From positions 24,173 to 88,172 of the forward strand of contig NZ_CANLDD010000015.1 in NCBI RefSeq assembly GCF_947489355.1: DNA of 64,000 nucleotides. The letters run 5' to 3'. Source of the stretch: an uncultured Microbulbifer sp. GTDB taxonomy: Bacteria; Pseudomonadota; Gammaproteobacteria; Pseudomonadales; Cellvibrionaceae. The notes under the pieces were generated by a model. That model saw nothing but the letters and a program-made list of their open reading frames with translations. It did not search any database and was not told the origin of the DNA. The position numbers were made by a program, and so were the translations under genes. This document shows, piece after piece, positions 17,702 through 28,200 of this stretch (its first letter is position 1; each line of letters starts with the position of its first letter).

Positions 17702-18679
17702 CTACGGTACTTTCGCGACCAAAACCGCACGTTTGGGCGCGGGGTGACCCTCAATGGTTTTCCCCGGTGATTGCGGATCAAGAAAATCCGCCAGGGATTC
17801 AAAGCGCATCCAGTCGGTGCGCCGCTGCTCCTCAGCACTGGTGGTGTTCAGGTCCACGGTTTTTGGGTTTTCGAAGCCACACTTGCGCAGCCAGCTCTCC
17901 AGAGTCGCACAGCTGGGGAAAAACCACACGTTGCGCATTTTCGCGTAGCGCCCTTCGGGTACCAGGCAGTCCCCCAGTTCGCCATCAATCACCAGGGTTT
18001 CCAACACCAGCTGCCCCCCCGGGCGCAGAGTCCCGCGAAGGTCTCGCAGATGATCCATAGGCGAACGCCGGTGGTAGAGTACCCCCATAGAGAAAGTGGT
18101 GTCGAAGGCGCGCAGGTTTTCCGGCAGTGCCTCGATACCCAGTGGCAGCAGGTCCACCGGTTTCTTATTTCCCAGGTACTTTTTCAGGGCGTAGAACTGA
18201 GCAACAGACTTTGCCGAAGGATCTATACCGATCACCCGGCACGCACCGGCACCGTAGGCCCGCCAGCAGTGATAGCCATTGCCGCACCCCACATCCAGCA
18301 CCAGCCTGTTTCTGAGCGGGGCCAGGTGTGGCCGCACGCGATCCCATTTCCAGTCGGATCGCCACTCCGTATCAATGGATACGCCAAACAGCTCCCAGGG
18401 GCCTTTACGCCAGGGGTGGAGTTTTCTCAGTCCTGTTTCCAGCAGCTGCCGTTGCGCGGGGCTGGCATCGGTCGTGCTACCGACACGAATCCGGTGATTC
18501 AGTTGGATACTCGAGGGCGTTATATCCGGCAGAGCTTCGATTGCGGCGCGCCAATCGGGCAGGTCGCCCCAGCGCTGCGGGCTCAGACCCTCAGCGACCT
18601 GTTGCGGTAGTTGTGACAGCCAGGCGCGCAGGGCCGGGATATGTTGCAGGCCTTGGTAGAGTCGTGTGTAGTCAATCAC
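17702..18679 (-). CDS. cmoB: tRNA U34 carboxymethyltransferase CmoB
   Basis: This 325-residue enzyme has the CmoB signatures RKLHPWRKGPWELFGVSIDTEWRSDWKWDRV, the SAM-like pocket VLDVGCGNGYHCWRAYGAGA, and FSMGVLYHRRSPMDHLRDL. It uses carboxy-SAM from CmoA to convert 5-hydroxyuridine to 5-oxyacetyluridine at the wobble position. It lies 8 nt downstream of cmoA in the usual two-gene operon. Confidence 0.96.
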   Translation of the reverse strand: MIDYTRLYQGLQHIPALRAWLSQLPQQVAEGLSPQRWGDLPDWRAAIEALPDITPSSIQLNHRIRVGSTTDASPAQRQLLETGLRKLHPWRKGPWELFGVSIDTEWRSDWKWDRVRPHLAPLRNRLVLDVGCGNGYHCWRAYGAGACRVIGIDPSAKSVAQFYALKKYLGNKKPVDLLPLGIEALPENLRAFDTTFSMGVLYHRRSPMDHLRDLRGTLRPGGQLVLETLVIDGELGDCLVPEGRYAKMRNVWFFPSCATLESWLRKCGFENPKTVDLNTTSAEEQRRTDWMRFESLADFLDPQSPGKTIEGHPAPKRAVLVAKVP

Positions 18680-18687
18680 AGAGGTAC

Positions 18688-19431
18688 TTACTTTTCGGGC
18701 TTGCCTTTAAGAGCCAGTAAAGAGGCAAAATTAAAACACTGGAACCAGACATCCACGCTGGAAAAACCAATGTCTTTCAGGCGTCCGCGGTGGGTATCCA
18801 GGGTTTCTGGAGTCAGGATATTTTCCAGGGCTGAGCGTTTTTGTGCAATTTCCAGGGTACTGTAACCGTTGGCAGCCTTAAAGGCGTGGTGCAACTCAAT
18901 CATCAGCTCACTGTGTGCTTTATCGGAAAAGTGCACCTTCTCCGAGAGAATGAAAATTCCCCCGGGGCGCAGGCCGTCATAAATTTTCTGCAGGATCGGC
19001 CGGCGCTTTGCCAGCGGGATAAACTGCAGGGTGAAATTAAGCACCACCACCGAGGCGTTTTCAATGGCAATAGTTTGCAGGTCGCTGCAGATAAGTTGTA
19101 CCGGAATTTCACCGCTGTCGGCGGCGAGTACAGTGCGGGCCTGAGTTACCATTGCGGAGGAATTGTCCACCGCGACAATTTCACAGTTTGCCGCGGGGAT
19201 ACGGTGGCGCATGGCAAGGGTGGCTGCGCACAGGGAGCTGCCCAGGTCGTAGCAGCGGCTGCCGGCTTGTGCGTAGCGTTCTGCCAGGGTACCGGTCATG
19301 GCCACAATGGTTGTATAGCCGGGCACTGAGCGCTTGATCATATCCGGGAAAACGTCCACAACCTGGCGGTCAAACTCAAAACCAGCCACTTGCCCCAGCG
19401 GGTTTGCGTAAAGATCGTCGTGTTTATTCAT
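18688..19431 (-). CDS. cmoA: Carboxy-SAM synthase CmoA
   Basis: This 247-residue methyltransferase-fold protein starts [38 protein letters not shown], a CmoA hallmark, with the SAM site [16 protein letters not shown] and [13 protein letters not shown]. It makes carboxy-SAM from SAM and prephenate and feeds CmoB, encoded 8 nt downstream. Confidence 0.96.
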   Translation of the reverse strand: MNKHDDLYANPLGQVAGFEFDRQVVDVFPDMIKRSVPGYTTIVAMTGTLAERYAQAGSRCYDLGSSLCAATLAMRHRIPAANCEIVAVDNSSAMVTQARTVLAADSGEIPVQLICSDLQTIAIENASVVVLNFTLQFIPLAKRRPILQKIYDGLRPGGIFILSEKVHFSDKAHSELMIELHHAFKAANGYSTLEIAQKRSALENILTPETLDTHRGRLKDIGFSSVDVWFQCFNFASLLALKGKPEK

Positions 19432-20099
19432 CGGATATTTCTATGTACAGATGGGGGACTGCAGCAACCCGCCAAGGCGGTGTTGCAATGATACCAAGCA
19501 AATCAATGCGTTCACTAATAAAGTAAGCATCAGAAAAATTTTAGCCCAAGCGCCCGGCGGCTCTGGTGCTGTTTCAATGTTACTAGTAATGCAGGAGGGA
19601 AGAATACCCCTCTGCCAGGATCGTATGAGGCATAAATGCCGATAACGAGTGTACAGGGGTGTATTCACAGCGTGTCCTGGGAGAGTGGGGTTTCTCTCCT
19701 TCCGACCCGATAGTAAAACCCCCGCGGTACCAAGCGGTGCATTTTGCCCAGCCGAGAGCCTTTTGCTTTGAATCATAACCGTTGGCAGCGAGCGCAGGAT
19801 CAGCCGAAAACGCGTCTTGAAGGGGTTTAATCGAGTATATTCTGATATTGCCGCAAGCATTTGCCAGGGAAGTGGATCGAAAAACCGCCGGCGAACCTTC
19901 ATATTCACCGGCTTGGGTTCATCGGGCCTGCGCCTTGTGTCGGGGTGGGGCCTGTGCCTGAAAGGCATCTCCGACCTAAGTCTAGTTGCGCCTATTGTAT
20001 ACAGTTTCTATTTTGATCAACAATCGGCTGCCTGTGAGGGGAAGGGCTTACAGGCAGCGCAGTTTTCACCGGCTCACTACACCAAAAGAGGCGCCAGCT
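19432..20099. other. 668-bp intergenic region between cmoA and the PHB depolymerase
   Basis: The only open frame of size on the minus strand (19441-19968) has no recognisable protein. The right part carries the CrbR-type promoter at 19969-20014, annotated separately, then a leader of about 80 nt to the depolymerase start. I see no RNA gene. Confidence 0.5.
19969..20014 (+). promoter_or_regulatory. CrbR-type activator element and -10 of the PHB depolymerase promoter
   Basis: CTCCGACCTAAGTC (19969-19982) is followed after exactly 26 nt by TATTTT (20009-20014), a fair -10 hexamer. The same TCnnACCnnnGTC pattern and spacing occurs before three other genes of this block. There is no convincing -35, as expected for an activator-dependent promoter. 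The assignment to CrbR is inferred from location. Confidence 0.5.
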
Positions 20100-21197
20100 A
20101 TGTTTTTTCAACGCCCTGGTAAGCGGGTATCGAGCCTGTGGCTCGGTATGTTGTTTGCGGTTTTCGGTAGTATCCCGGCGCTGGCCGATTCCTGGCAGCA
20201 AAATGTGGCCATCGGTGGCTTTGACCGAGTCCATTTGTTCATTCCGGATAGCATTTCGTCCATCGGTAACGGCAAAGCGCTGCTGATCGTTTTACATGGC
20301 TGTAGCCAGTCTATCGATGTATTTCTGACGGCGGGCCTGGAGGAGACAGCGGAAAATTACGGCATGGTGATCGCCGTACCAGATGCGGCGAATAAAGCGG
20401 GGTTTGGCTGTTGGTCTTACTGGCAGGGGGCACGTACCCGCAGCCACGGCGACTACGCCAATCTGATTAATCTGGCCACCGCCCTGTCTGGCGATGCCGC
20501 ATACAATATCGATCCCGGGCAGGTGTATATCGCGGGCCTTTCCTCCGGGGCGGCCTTTGCCAACACTGCCGCCTGTATTGCCCCGGATATATTTGCAGGT
20601 TTTGGGGCCAGTGCCGGGCCCAGTATTGGTACCAGCGCCAGTGGGGCGATAGGCAACTGTGAGCGGGCCGACGTTGCCAGCCGCTGCCGCAATTATGCCG
20701 GTAGCTACGCCAGCCATTTGGATACCCAGATTGCCAGCATTGGCCACGGCAGCGCTGATACCACAGTGAATGCCTGCTACAACACACAAAATGCGAAGGG
20801 TATGGCCAAGGTATACGGAGTGAAGCGGATGAGTGACACCAACCACCTGAGTGACGCAGCCGGTCACACGGCCGAAGAACAATTATGGCAGGATGGTCGC
20901 GTGTCGATGCTTTGGTTCAATGACCTGGGACACACCTGGTCCGGCGGTATTGATGCCAGCGGTTCCCATGTGGATTCGGTCAGTATTGACTATGCCAATT
21001 ATCTCGGCGCTTTCTTCCAGCGGAACAACAAACGTGTCGAGCGCATAGTCGCCGCGCAGGTTGACGAAGCACAAACAGGGTCCACTGGGGCGAAGGGGGC
21101 GACAGAAGAAGGTAAAGGGCGTGTTTCCGATGCCGAGGCGGTTTCCGCAGGCCGAGACAGCCATGCGCTGTCGGGTTCCACAGAGATCGATCCGTAG
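20100..21197 (+). CDS. Secreted PHB depolymerase-family esterase
   Basis: The 365-residue protein begins with a signal peptide ending near PALADS. The alpha/beta-hydrolase core shows the oxyanion segment VLHGCSQSIDVF (about 65-74), nucleophile motif GLSSG with S148, a probable catalytic Asp in HGSADTTVNACYN, and the histidine in LGHTWSGG. HGCSQ and GHTWSGG are typical of extracellular PHB depolymerases and related esterases. It should hydrolyse polyhydroxybutyrate or similar short-chain polyesters outside the cell. The start at 20100 follows AGAGG. The last 60 residues are polar and look like a loose tail, not a clear substrate-binding domain. 3-Hydroxybutyrate dehydrogenase is the next gene. 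Confidence 0.85.
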   Translation: MFFQRPGKRVSSLWLGMLFAVFGSIPALADSWQQNVAIGGFDRVHLFIPDSISSIGNGKALLIVLHGCSQSIDVFLTAGLEETAENYGMVIAVPDAANKAGFGCWSYWQGARTRSHGDYANLINLATALSGDAAYNIDPGQVYIAGLSSGAAFANTAACIAPDIFAGFGASAGPSIGTSASGAIGNCERADVASRCRNYAGSYASHLDTQIASIGHGSADTTVNACYNTQNAKGMAKVYGVKRMSDTNHLSDAAGHTAEEQLWQDGRVSMLWFNDLGHTWSGGIDASGSHVDSVSIDYANYLGAFFQRNNKRVERIVAAQVDEAQTGSTGAKGATEEGKGRVSDAEAVSAGRDSHALSGSTEIDP

Positions 21198-21442
21198 TTT
21201 TTTGGTGATCCCCCTCAAGGATAACCGCGCCGGGACAGTACACCAAGGGTGTTTGAGAGACTGTAACACCGGGGTGTAGGCTCCGCCACTCTGCTGGCTG
21301 GAGCCCCACAGATAACCCTTTCCGCTGCGAGTGATGTCCCCCCTTTAGCGGTCTGCAATCAGTGTTGGCAACCGGGCGGGACGGAAAGTGGTATCTCCGC
21401 TGCAACGCGGCTGTTTTTTTGGGGAAGCGCTTTGCCACAAGC

Positions 21443-21488
21443 CTCATACCTTGGTCATACAGACGGGCTTTTCGCTCCTTGCTAGGAT
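21443..21488 (+). promoter_or_regulatory. CrbR-type activator element and -10 upstream of the hbdH-crbR operon
   Basis: CTCATACCTTGGTC (21443-21456) is followed after 26 nt by TAGGAT (21483-21488). The 14-bp element is identical to the one before the TonB receptor (28656). The start codon of the dehydrogenase lies 34 nt after the -10. Because crbR is the second gene, this would give positive autoregulation. Binding is inferred. Confidence 0.55.
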
Positions 21489-21521
21489 CATTTTCGATTG
21501 ACCAAGTTGAGACGGAGAATT

Positions 21522-22319
21522 GTGGTGTCTGAAGGTGATCACTCCGGCAAGCTGGCCCTGGTGACCGGTTCGACCAGTGGCATTGGGCTGGGTGTGGCTC
21601 GGGAGTTGGCGAGCAGTGGCTATCGGATCATGTTGCACGGCCTGCTGGATGCCGGTGTCGGAGCTGAAGTTGCGGCCGATTTCACGCGGGAGTTTGGCGT
21701 TGACTGTGGATTCAGCAGTGCTGATCTCAGGACTCTGCGGGGATGCACCGAATTGGTGGTGGCCACACAGGAGTTTGGCGGCAGTGTGGATGTGCTGGTG
21801 AACAATGCCGGTCTTCAATACACATCCGCAGCGGTGGATTTTCCACAAGCGCGCTGGGATAGCCTGATTGCCGTCAATCTGAATGCCCCTTTTTATTTGA
21901 GCCAACAGGTGCTGCCGGCGATGTTGGCAGTCGGCTGGGGTCGCATTATCAATATTGCATCGGTGCATGGCCTGGTCGCCTCCGGCAAGAAAGCCGCTTA
22001 CTGCGCAGCCAAACACGGCCTGGTGGGGCTCACCAAAGTGCTCGCTCTGGAGTCCGCCAAGGCCGGGGTAACCGTTAATGCGATTTGCCCCGGCTGGGTG
22101 GAAACACCGCTGATCGAGCCGCAAATTCAAGCCATTGCGCAAGCGCGGGGTATCGATATGGAGAGGGCCAAAATGGTCCTTGTTGGAGAGAAGCAACCGC
22201 TACCTGTGGCGACGCAACCTGCGGCGATCGGGCAGCTTGTCGTCTTTCTGTTGTCCGATGCTGCAGCCACCATGACCGGCATTGCCCTGCCGGTGGACGG
22301 AGGCTGGACAGCTCAGTAG
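21522..22319 (+). CDS. 3-hydroxybutyrate dehydrogenase (SDR)
   Basis: This 265-residue SDR has the cofactor motif VTGSTSGIGLGVA, NNAGLQYTSAA, and the catalytic SVHGLVASGKKAAYCAAKHGLVGLTK with Ser, Tyr and Lys in place. CPGWVETPLIEPQI and the C-terminal VDGGWTAQ are diagnostic of D-3-hydroxybutyrate dehydrogenases. It oxidises D-3-hydroxybutyrate to acetoacetate with NAD+. I chose GTG 21522 because ACGGAGA precedes it; a TTG at 21498 is the only earlier start. It sits between the PHB depolymerase and crbR, consistent with use of released 3-hydroxybutyrate. Confidence 0.88.
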   Translation: MVSEGDHSGKLALVTGSTSGIGLGVARELASSGYRIMLHGLLDAGVGAEVAADFTREFGVDCGFSSADLRTLRGCTELVVATQEFGGSVDVLVNNAGLQYTSAAVDFPQARWDSLIAVNLNAPFYLSQQVLPAMLAVGWGRIINIASVHGLVASGKKAAYCAAKHGLVGLTKVLALESAKAGVTVNAICPGWVETPLIEPQIQAIAQARGIDMERAKMVLVGEKQPLPVATQPAAIGQLVVFLLSDAAATMTGIALPVDGGWTAQ

Positions 22320-22353
22320 ACTGGAGCCAGACAATAACCCCCGGTTTCTGGCA

Positions 22354-22968
22354 ATGAGCAGTACCATTCTGATTGCGGATGACCACCCGCTCTATCGCAG
22401 TGCCCTATTCGCCACATTACAGCATGCCAGCGACGCGAAACTGATAGAGAGTGTCGATCTGGAATCCACACTGGCGACACTCGCTCACCAGGCGGATCTC
22501 GATCTGCTCCTGCTCGATTTAAACATGCCCGGCAGTGATGGCTACAATGGCCTGGCGCGAATTCGCAAGGAATACCCGCAGGTGCCGGTGGTGGTGGTGT
22601 CGGGTAGTGACAGTGCACAAAGCGTGGCGGGCGCCGCACAATTCGGTGCAGTGGGCTTTCTTTCCAAAACCGCACAGCCACTGGAAATCCAAAACTGTAT
22701 CCGGGCGGTATTGCAGGGCGAAACCTGGTTTGCCGAGGAGCTGTTGGCAGCGCAGCCACAGAGTCCATTGATTGAGCGGCTGCAGGGACTGACGCCGCAG
22801 CAGTTGCGCATCTTTCAGATGATCGCCCGCGGCATGCTGAACAAGCAAATTGCCTTTGAGCTGGGGATTACCGAGCCCACGGTGAAGAGCCATGTCACCG
22901 CGATCCTGCGCAAGACGGGCTTGCGCGACCGCAAGCAACTTATCCGTGAGGCGCAAAGCCTAAGTTAA
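22354..22968 (+). CDS. crbR: LuxR-family response regulator CrbR
   Basis: This is a 204-residue response regulator. The receiver domain has the acidic pair D9-D10, phosphoacceptor D55 in LLLLDLNMPG and a conserved Lys in GFLSKT. The C-terminal LuxR-type helix-turn-helix reads LTPQQLRIFQMIARGMLNKQIAFELGITEPTVKSHVTAILRKTGL. Together with the transporter-kinase at 25242, it forms the CrbS/CrbR acetate-switch system known from Vibrio and Pseudomonas, which activates acs and related genes. It follows the dehydrogenase by 34 bp in the same direction. ATG 22354 is chosen to give the standard receiver N-terminus. Confidence 0.8.
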   Translation: MSSTILIADDHPLYRSALFATLQHASDAKLIESVDLESTLATLAHQADLDLLLLDLNMPGSDGYNGLARIRKEYPQVPVVVVSGSDSAQSVAGAAQFGAVGFLSKTAQPLEIQNCIRAVLQGETWFAEELLAAQPQSPLIERLQGLTPQQLRIFQMIARGMLNKQIAFELGITEPTVKSHVTAILRKTGLRDRKQLIREAQSLS

Positions 22969-23016
22969 TCTTTTCCTGGCAACCCGACAGGCAATGAAGG
23001 CCTACCTGAATACCCG

Positions 23017-23964
23017 TCAGTGGTCTGCGAGCAATTGGGTGATAAAGTCCGCAGTACGCTGGTAGAGGGTTCTGCACGCTTTGGATGTCAGTTGCTCCAG
23101 ATTCAAAAAAGCGTGAATCATGTCATCAAAGTTGTGCAGCCAGACCTGTGCACCGGCTGCCTGGAGTTTCTCCACATACGCATGCCCTTCGTCGCGCAGG
23201 GGGTCAAACTGTGCAGTGAACACCAGGGTGGGGGCCAGCCTGGCACTCACCGGCATCGACAGCGGTGACGCCTGCACCCGCTCTTCTCCCCGGCTGAAAT
23301 AATTTTGGAAGTACCAGCGGATCTTCTCCACTTCCAACAGATGGCCGCGCCCGTTTTCGGTATAAGACTTGTGGCTCATGGTGTAGTCCAGGCTGGGATA
23401 TACCAGGATCTGCCCGAGGATCGGTGAGTCGACGCGGCTCTGGTAGCGCGCGCACAGGGTGGCGCAGAGCGCACCGCCAGCGGAATCCCCCATTAAAATC
23501 ACTTGGCCGTTGTGGGGAATGTCCCTGTTCGCCAGTGCCGGGGCAAGGTTTTCCAGCACCTGATTCAGATCGGAGAGGGCGGCGGGATAGGGGTTTTCTG
23601 GCGAGCGCCGATACTCAATGGAAACCACGCACCGCCGACAGGTTTCAGCAATTCGGCGGCAGATCGGATCGTACACCGTCACGCTGCCTGCCATATGGCC
23701 GCCACCGTGCACATAGACTATGACAGGCCCGCCGCTGGCCCGCTGCGGTAAGTAAGTGCGCACCGGGACCTGGTAGGCGCCGCCGGGAATCACAAAGTCC
23801 TTGACGGCCGTGTCGGGGCCGGTTTCGACAAACTGGCGCGTGAGGCTGGCGAGGCCCTCGCGTGCATTGATGGGGGTCGGCTCCACTCCTGCTGTCTTTG
23901 CCTGCTCGGCCAGTGTGTGAATTTTTGGCAACCACTCTGCCAGGGTTGGATCAAGTGTTGGCAT
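23017..23964 (-). CDS. HSL-family (family IV) alpha/beta hydrolase
   Basis: This 315-residue esterase has the hormone-sensitive-lipase signatures VYVHGGGHMAGS and GDSAGGALCATL (nucleophile Ser), then the acid in FDPLRDEG and His in DDMIHAFLNL. No signal peptide is present, so it is cytoplasmic. The ATG at 23964 follows GAGAGAAG and lies 14 nt inside the end of the upstream MFS gene, so the two are translationally coupled. In this block it could hydrolyse hydroxybutyrate oligomers after uptake; that is inference. Confidence 0.8.
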   Translation of the reverse strand: MPTLDPTLAEWLPKIHTLAEQAKTAGVEPTPINAREGLASLTRQFVETGPDTAVKDFVIPGGAYQVPVRTYLPQRASGGPVIVYVHGGGHMAGSVTVYDPICRRIAETCRRCVVSIEYRRSPENPYPAALSDLNQVLENLAPALANRDIPHNGQVILMGDSAGGALCATLCARYQSRVDSPILGQILVYPSLDYTMSHKSYTENGRGHLLEVEKIRWYFQNYFSRGEERVQASPLSMPVSARLAPTLVFTAQFDPLRDEGHAYVEKLQAAGAQVWLHNFDDMIHAFLNLEQLTSKACRTLYQRTADFITQLLADH

Positions 23965-25150
23965 TGACGCTTCTCTCGGTATTGGCGCTGGTCCCTGTCT
24001 CGGGCAGCTTGAAGGAGACAACAAATAGCGATGCTGAACAGGCCACGGCGATCCAGGCAGCGCTGGCGGCTATTCCGCTGGCATCGGCAAAACTGGTAGC
24101 ACTCCACATCAACAGGGTTTCGATACCGTAAGAAATGGACCAGAACATCCCGAAGATGACGGTGATACGCGCCGGTGTCATGCCCGGCAGCTCCTGGGGC
24201 AGAGTGACTAATGCAGTCATCGGCAGAAACATAAAAAAGCCTGCCATTGCCGCGGCACTATAGGCAATAGTGGGAGAGCTGGTGGCAATCATTGCCGTTG
24301 CACTGAGCGTCAGCCCAGCACCACCGGCGCGAATCACTGGTAGGCGCATCGGCAGGCGCTTGGTGGTGACGATGCCGGCCACGGTGCCCACCATCCCCGC
24401 GGCAATCATCACCGCGGACAAATGGGTGCTCTGTACCGCAAAGGTATCGAGCAGTGGGAAGAGCGCAAATACGGCGATATAGCAGAAGAGTACGCCGCAG
24501 TAGGCCAGCGGCAGCCACCAGTTGAAAGGATCTGCCAGCCCTTCGCGCAAGCGGTAGGGCCGGGCCCTTTCGGAATCCGCTGTGCTACCGGCAAGGGGAA
24601 TGGACTCGGCGCAGAGCCACCACAGCAGAGCGAGACTCGCGGCCATGGTACTGTAGAGGAATATCAGGTTTTCCCAACTGCCGAGCCATTGCAACAGAAC
24701 GCTGGTCGTCAGCAGCGCGAGCAAATTTCCGGTATTGAACGCGGCGGCGTTTATCCCGTTTACCACCGGGCGCTCGCCGGGCCTGAAGTAATGCAGGACC
24801 ACTGGATTAAAATAAACTATCGCCAGGGCACCCCCGAGGCCAAGGGCCAATCGGGATAGTAGCCAACCGTTGTAACTGTCGGCAAAGGCCCCCAGGCCGC
24901 CGGCGGCAATCAGTAAAATGGCGGCGGCGAACGCATAGCGAATGCCGAGTTTGACCAGCACGATGGCAGCGGCCAGGTTGCCAAGAATCTTTGCCAGAGT
25001 AATGGCATTGCTGCCCCAACTGGCGTTGGCGAGGCCCATCTGGGCAAACGACTGCTGAATTTCCGGTGTGAGGATGGCCCCGGCCACCCAGGATGCTGCA
25101 AACAGCGCGTAGGCGCTGAACATTAAGACTTCTACGATAATTCTTCTCAT
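23951..25150 (-). CDS. Major facilitator superfamily transporter
   Basis: This 399-residue protein has about twelve hydrophobic helices with the central loop SESIPLAGSTADSERARPYRLREGLADP. The N-half motif RLALGLGGALAIVYFNP and the repeated GxxxG patterns fit the MFS. ATG 25150 is preferred over an upstream in-frame TTG at 25168. It is transcribed with the HSL esterase downstream, and a CrbR-type element lies 66-111 nt upstream on the same strand. It probably imports a short acid or oligoester; the substrate is unknown. Confidence 0.8.
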   Translation of the reverse strand: MRRIIVEVLMFSAYALFAASWVAGAILTPEIQQSFAQMGLANASWGSNAITLAKILGNLAAAIVLVKLGIRYAFAAAILLIAAGGLGAFADSYNGWLLSRLALGLGGALAIVYFNPVVLHYFRPGERPVVNGINAAAFNTGNLLALLTTSVLLQWLGSWENLIFLYSTMAASLALLWWLCAESIPLAGSTADSERARPYRLREGLADPFNWWLPLAYCGVLFCYIAVFALFPLLDTFAVQSTHLSAVMIAAGMVGTVAGIVTTKRLPMRLPVIRAGGAGLTLSATAMIATSSPTIAYSAAAMAGFFMFLPMTALVTLPQELPGMTPARITVIFGMFWSISYGIETLLMWSATSFADASGIAASAAWIAVACSASLFVVSFKLPETGTSANTERSVNANT

Positions 25151-25215
25151 ATATTGTTCACAGTGCAAAGACTGCCGCGCTTGTGGATACAGTGGTTTTT
25201 GTGGCTCTGACCCAT

Positions 25216-25261
25216 ACGCTAGCGCACCCTCTGCGCTCTCACTATTCGACCTTGGTAGGAA
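25216..25261 (-). promoter_or_regulatory. CrbR-type activator element and -10 upstream of the MFS-esterase operon
   Basis: Reading the minus strand, TTCCTACCAAGGTC (25261 down to 25248) is followed after 26 nt by TAGCGT (25221-25216). It is the weakest of the four copies but keeps all positions shared by the others. The element overlaps the last codons of crbS, so it must satisfy coding as well. Function is inferred. Confidence 0.4.
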
Positions 25262-28200
25262 TGGCTTGCTGGGCGATGCTGCTCAGCAAAGCCCGCAGCG
25301 CGGCGGGCCTGATGGGTTTTTGCAAAAAGTAAAATCCGGCGTGCTGGGCACGGGTGCGTACCCGGTCGGTATTCTCAGCGGAAATCACGATACAGGGACA
25401 GCCACAGCCCCACTGAACGAACAACTGCCGGGCCAGGGCAATGCCGTTAGTGGCATCGTCGAGATGGTAGTCCATCAGCACAACGTCGGGCATGCTCAAG
25501 TTCCGGGTGTGCTGGCCCGTGTTGACCCGGATCGTGCAACCCCACCCCTGCAACAGCGCCTGCATGGCTTGCAGGACCCGCGGTTCGTTATCGATACACA
25601 GCACCTGCAGATGTATGGGCTGCGCGGCCCCCGGCCTGGTCGTCGCAACCGCCGGGGGTCCGGGTCGCGCCCCGGTTCGCGGCAGGCTCAGTGTAAAGAC
25701 ACTGCCGCGGCCCACGCGTGAGCGCAGGGCCAGCGGGGCCTTGAGCAGGCGACACAGCCGCTTGACGGTGGCGAGGCCCAGTCCGTAACCGTGACCTTCA
25801 CTGGTGCCACCCAGGCGGGTAAATTCTTCAAAGATGGCGTTTTGCTGTTCTGGCGCAATACCCACGCCGGTATCCCAGATTTCCAGGCGCAGGTGATCGC
25901 CATGGGCGCGGCAGCCGATCAGAATACCGCCGCGGCGGGTATACTTGATGGCATTCTCCAACAGGTTTTGCACCACCCGGCGCAACATGTTCGGGTCACT
26001 TGCCACCCACCACGGACTGGGGCGATAGTGCAGTTGGAGCGGTGGCCCCGTTTTTTGGCGCAACTGCAAGCGCGCCTCGGCCACCGCCACATCGAGAATA
26101 CTGGAGAGGGCGAGTGGCTGCAGCTGCGGCTTGATATCCCCGGCGTCCATCCGCGCCAGTTGCAGCATGTCGGTAATCAGGCGCTCGGCCGCGCGCAGGG
26201 CATCGTCGGTACGGCACACCAGTGTGCGGCTGTCACTGTCCAGGTCGTGTCCGGCCAGTGCGTCCAAGAACAGCCGACTGGCATTGAGCGGTTGCACCAG
26301 ATCGTGGCTCGCCGAAGCCAGGAAGCGGGTTTTGCTGGCCATGGCTTCCTGTAAATCGCGGTTGACCAGTTCAATTTCAGCTGTGCGCTGAGACACTTTT
26401 TGCTCCAGGGAATTCCGGATGTCTTCCAATTCCCGCACCGCGTGCGCGTAGTCGGAAATATCGGTGTAGGTGGTGACAAAGCCGCCCTCTGGCAGTGGCA
26501 TACCGCGAATTTCCAGCACCGTGTCATCCCGGCGATAGCGGCGCACCTTGTAGGCGGTGCCGCGGCGCAAATGTGCCACCCGCTTACGTACGTGCTCTTC
26601 GACCGCACCCGGACCGCATTCACCCCGTTCGGCGTTGTAGCGCACCAACTCGGCGACGGGTTGGCCGACATAAATCAGGGGTGCCGGGTAGTGAAACAAT
26701 GCCAGGTAGCGACGGTTCCAGGCCACCAGGTTCAGGTTGCCGTCAATCACGCTGATACCCTGCTCAATATTGTCGATGCTGCTCTGTAGCAGGCCGCGGC
26801 CAAATCGGTAGATTTCCGAAGCCGCATCGATATCCGGTGCTTTCGCGCTGCCCAGTTCGCGCAGCAAGCGCTGTGCGCTGGAGGAGCCGACAATACCGGC
26901 GAGCACTTTTTCCGTCATGTCCCGGTAGGGGGTGAAGGGTACCTGGCCGCCACTTTGTCTGTTTTTAACCGTGGCAAAGGTTTTGTGTGCGGCGTCGGCA
27001 CCGATAAAGCGCGCCAGCAGGCGAAACAAAGCGTTTTTATCCGGCTGGCGCGGCGATTCGGTGGAGACTGTGTTCGTTGAGTGGCGGTTGTACCATTGGG
27101 ATACCCACCACAAAAGCAGGGTGTTCAGGCCCAGGCCCAGTACACAGCTGATGGTGAGCGCACCGAAACCGAGCGCCCTGCCCAAGAGGTCGGGGTATCC
27201 CAGGGCAATTGCCAGAGGGGAGACTGCCCACACAGCGGTACCGGCGAGCAGCCCCGCAGCAACGCCCTCTGCGCGCGCCCGGCGCCAGTAGAGGCTCGCA
27301 ATCATGGCTGGGGCTAATTGTGCCACCAGTGCCAGCGACAACAATCCAAAGGTGCCCAGGCGCACCTCCGCCCCCATACTGGCATTCACTAAAAGGGCGC
27401 AACCCATAATGCCGGCGATAATAACGCGGCGCACCTGGCGCAGGTTATGCCCCAAAATCTGCTGCGGGGTTTGCTGCGCCCGCTGCAGCCACCAGGGAAC
27501 CACCAGGGTGTTGGCAATCATGGTGGACAGGGCAATAGTAGCGACAATAATCATACTGGCGCCAGCCGAGAGACCGCCGATAAACGCCAATAGTGCCAGG
27601 CCCGGATTTCCGCTTTCGAGTGGCAGAGCCAGTACGAAGCGCTCGGGGTTATCGTAGTGAGCGGGCAGCCACAGGTAACCGGCGTAGCCCACTGGGGCAA
27701 TAAAGAGGGTCAGTATGCCCAGGTAGAATGGGATCAATTTGCGCAGCGTATGAATATCCTTATCGCTGTCGCTTTCGATCATCAGGATATGAAACTGGCG
27801 CGGAAGACAGAACATGGCCGCCATGCCCAGCACGATGGTGGCAAAATAACCGGTATCTGCCGGGCGGCTCGCCGCCAGCACTTGCAATCGCTCGCTGTTG
27901 AGCGCGCTGCGGGCAAGATCCCAGGGGCCGTCGAACAGAAGGTGGGAGGCATAGTAGCCGACAGCGACAAAGGCGAGGATTTTCACCAGGGCCTCCAGCG
28001 CTACGGCCATCAGCATGCCATTGCGGTGCGCCCCGCTGTCGATATTGCGGGCACCGAACATCAGCGCAAACAGACCCAGGGTGACCCCGATAACCAGGGT
28101 GATCGTGGGCGTGAAGGATTCCGAGGCATCGGTCAGCAGCAGGAAACTGTCACTGATTGCACGCAATTGGAGTGCCAGGTAGGGCAATACCGCCACCAGT

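Noticed and set aside
19441..19968. 175-residue minus-strand open frame in the intergenic region before the PHB depolymerase
   Set aside because: There is no ribosome site, no recognisable domain, and an odd composition.
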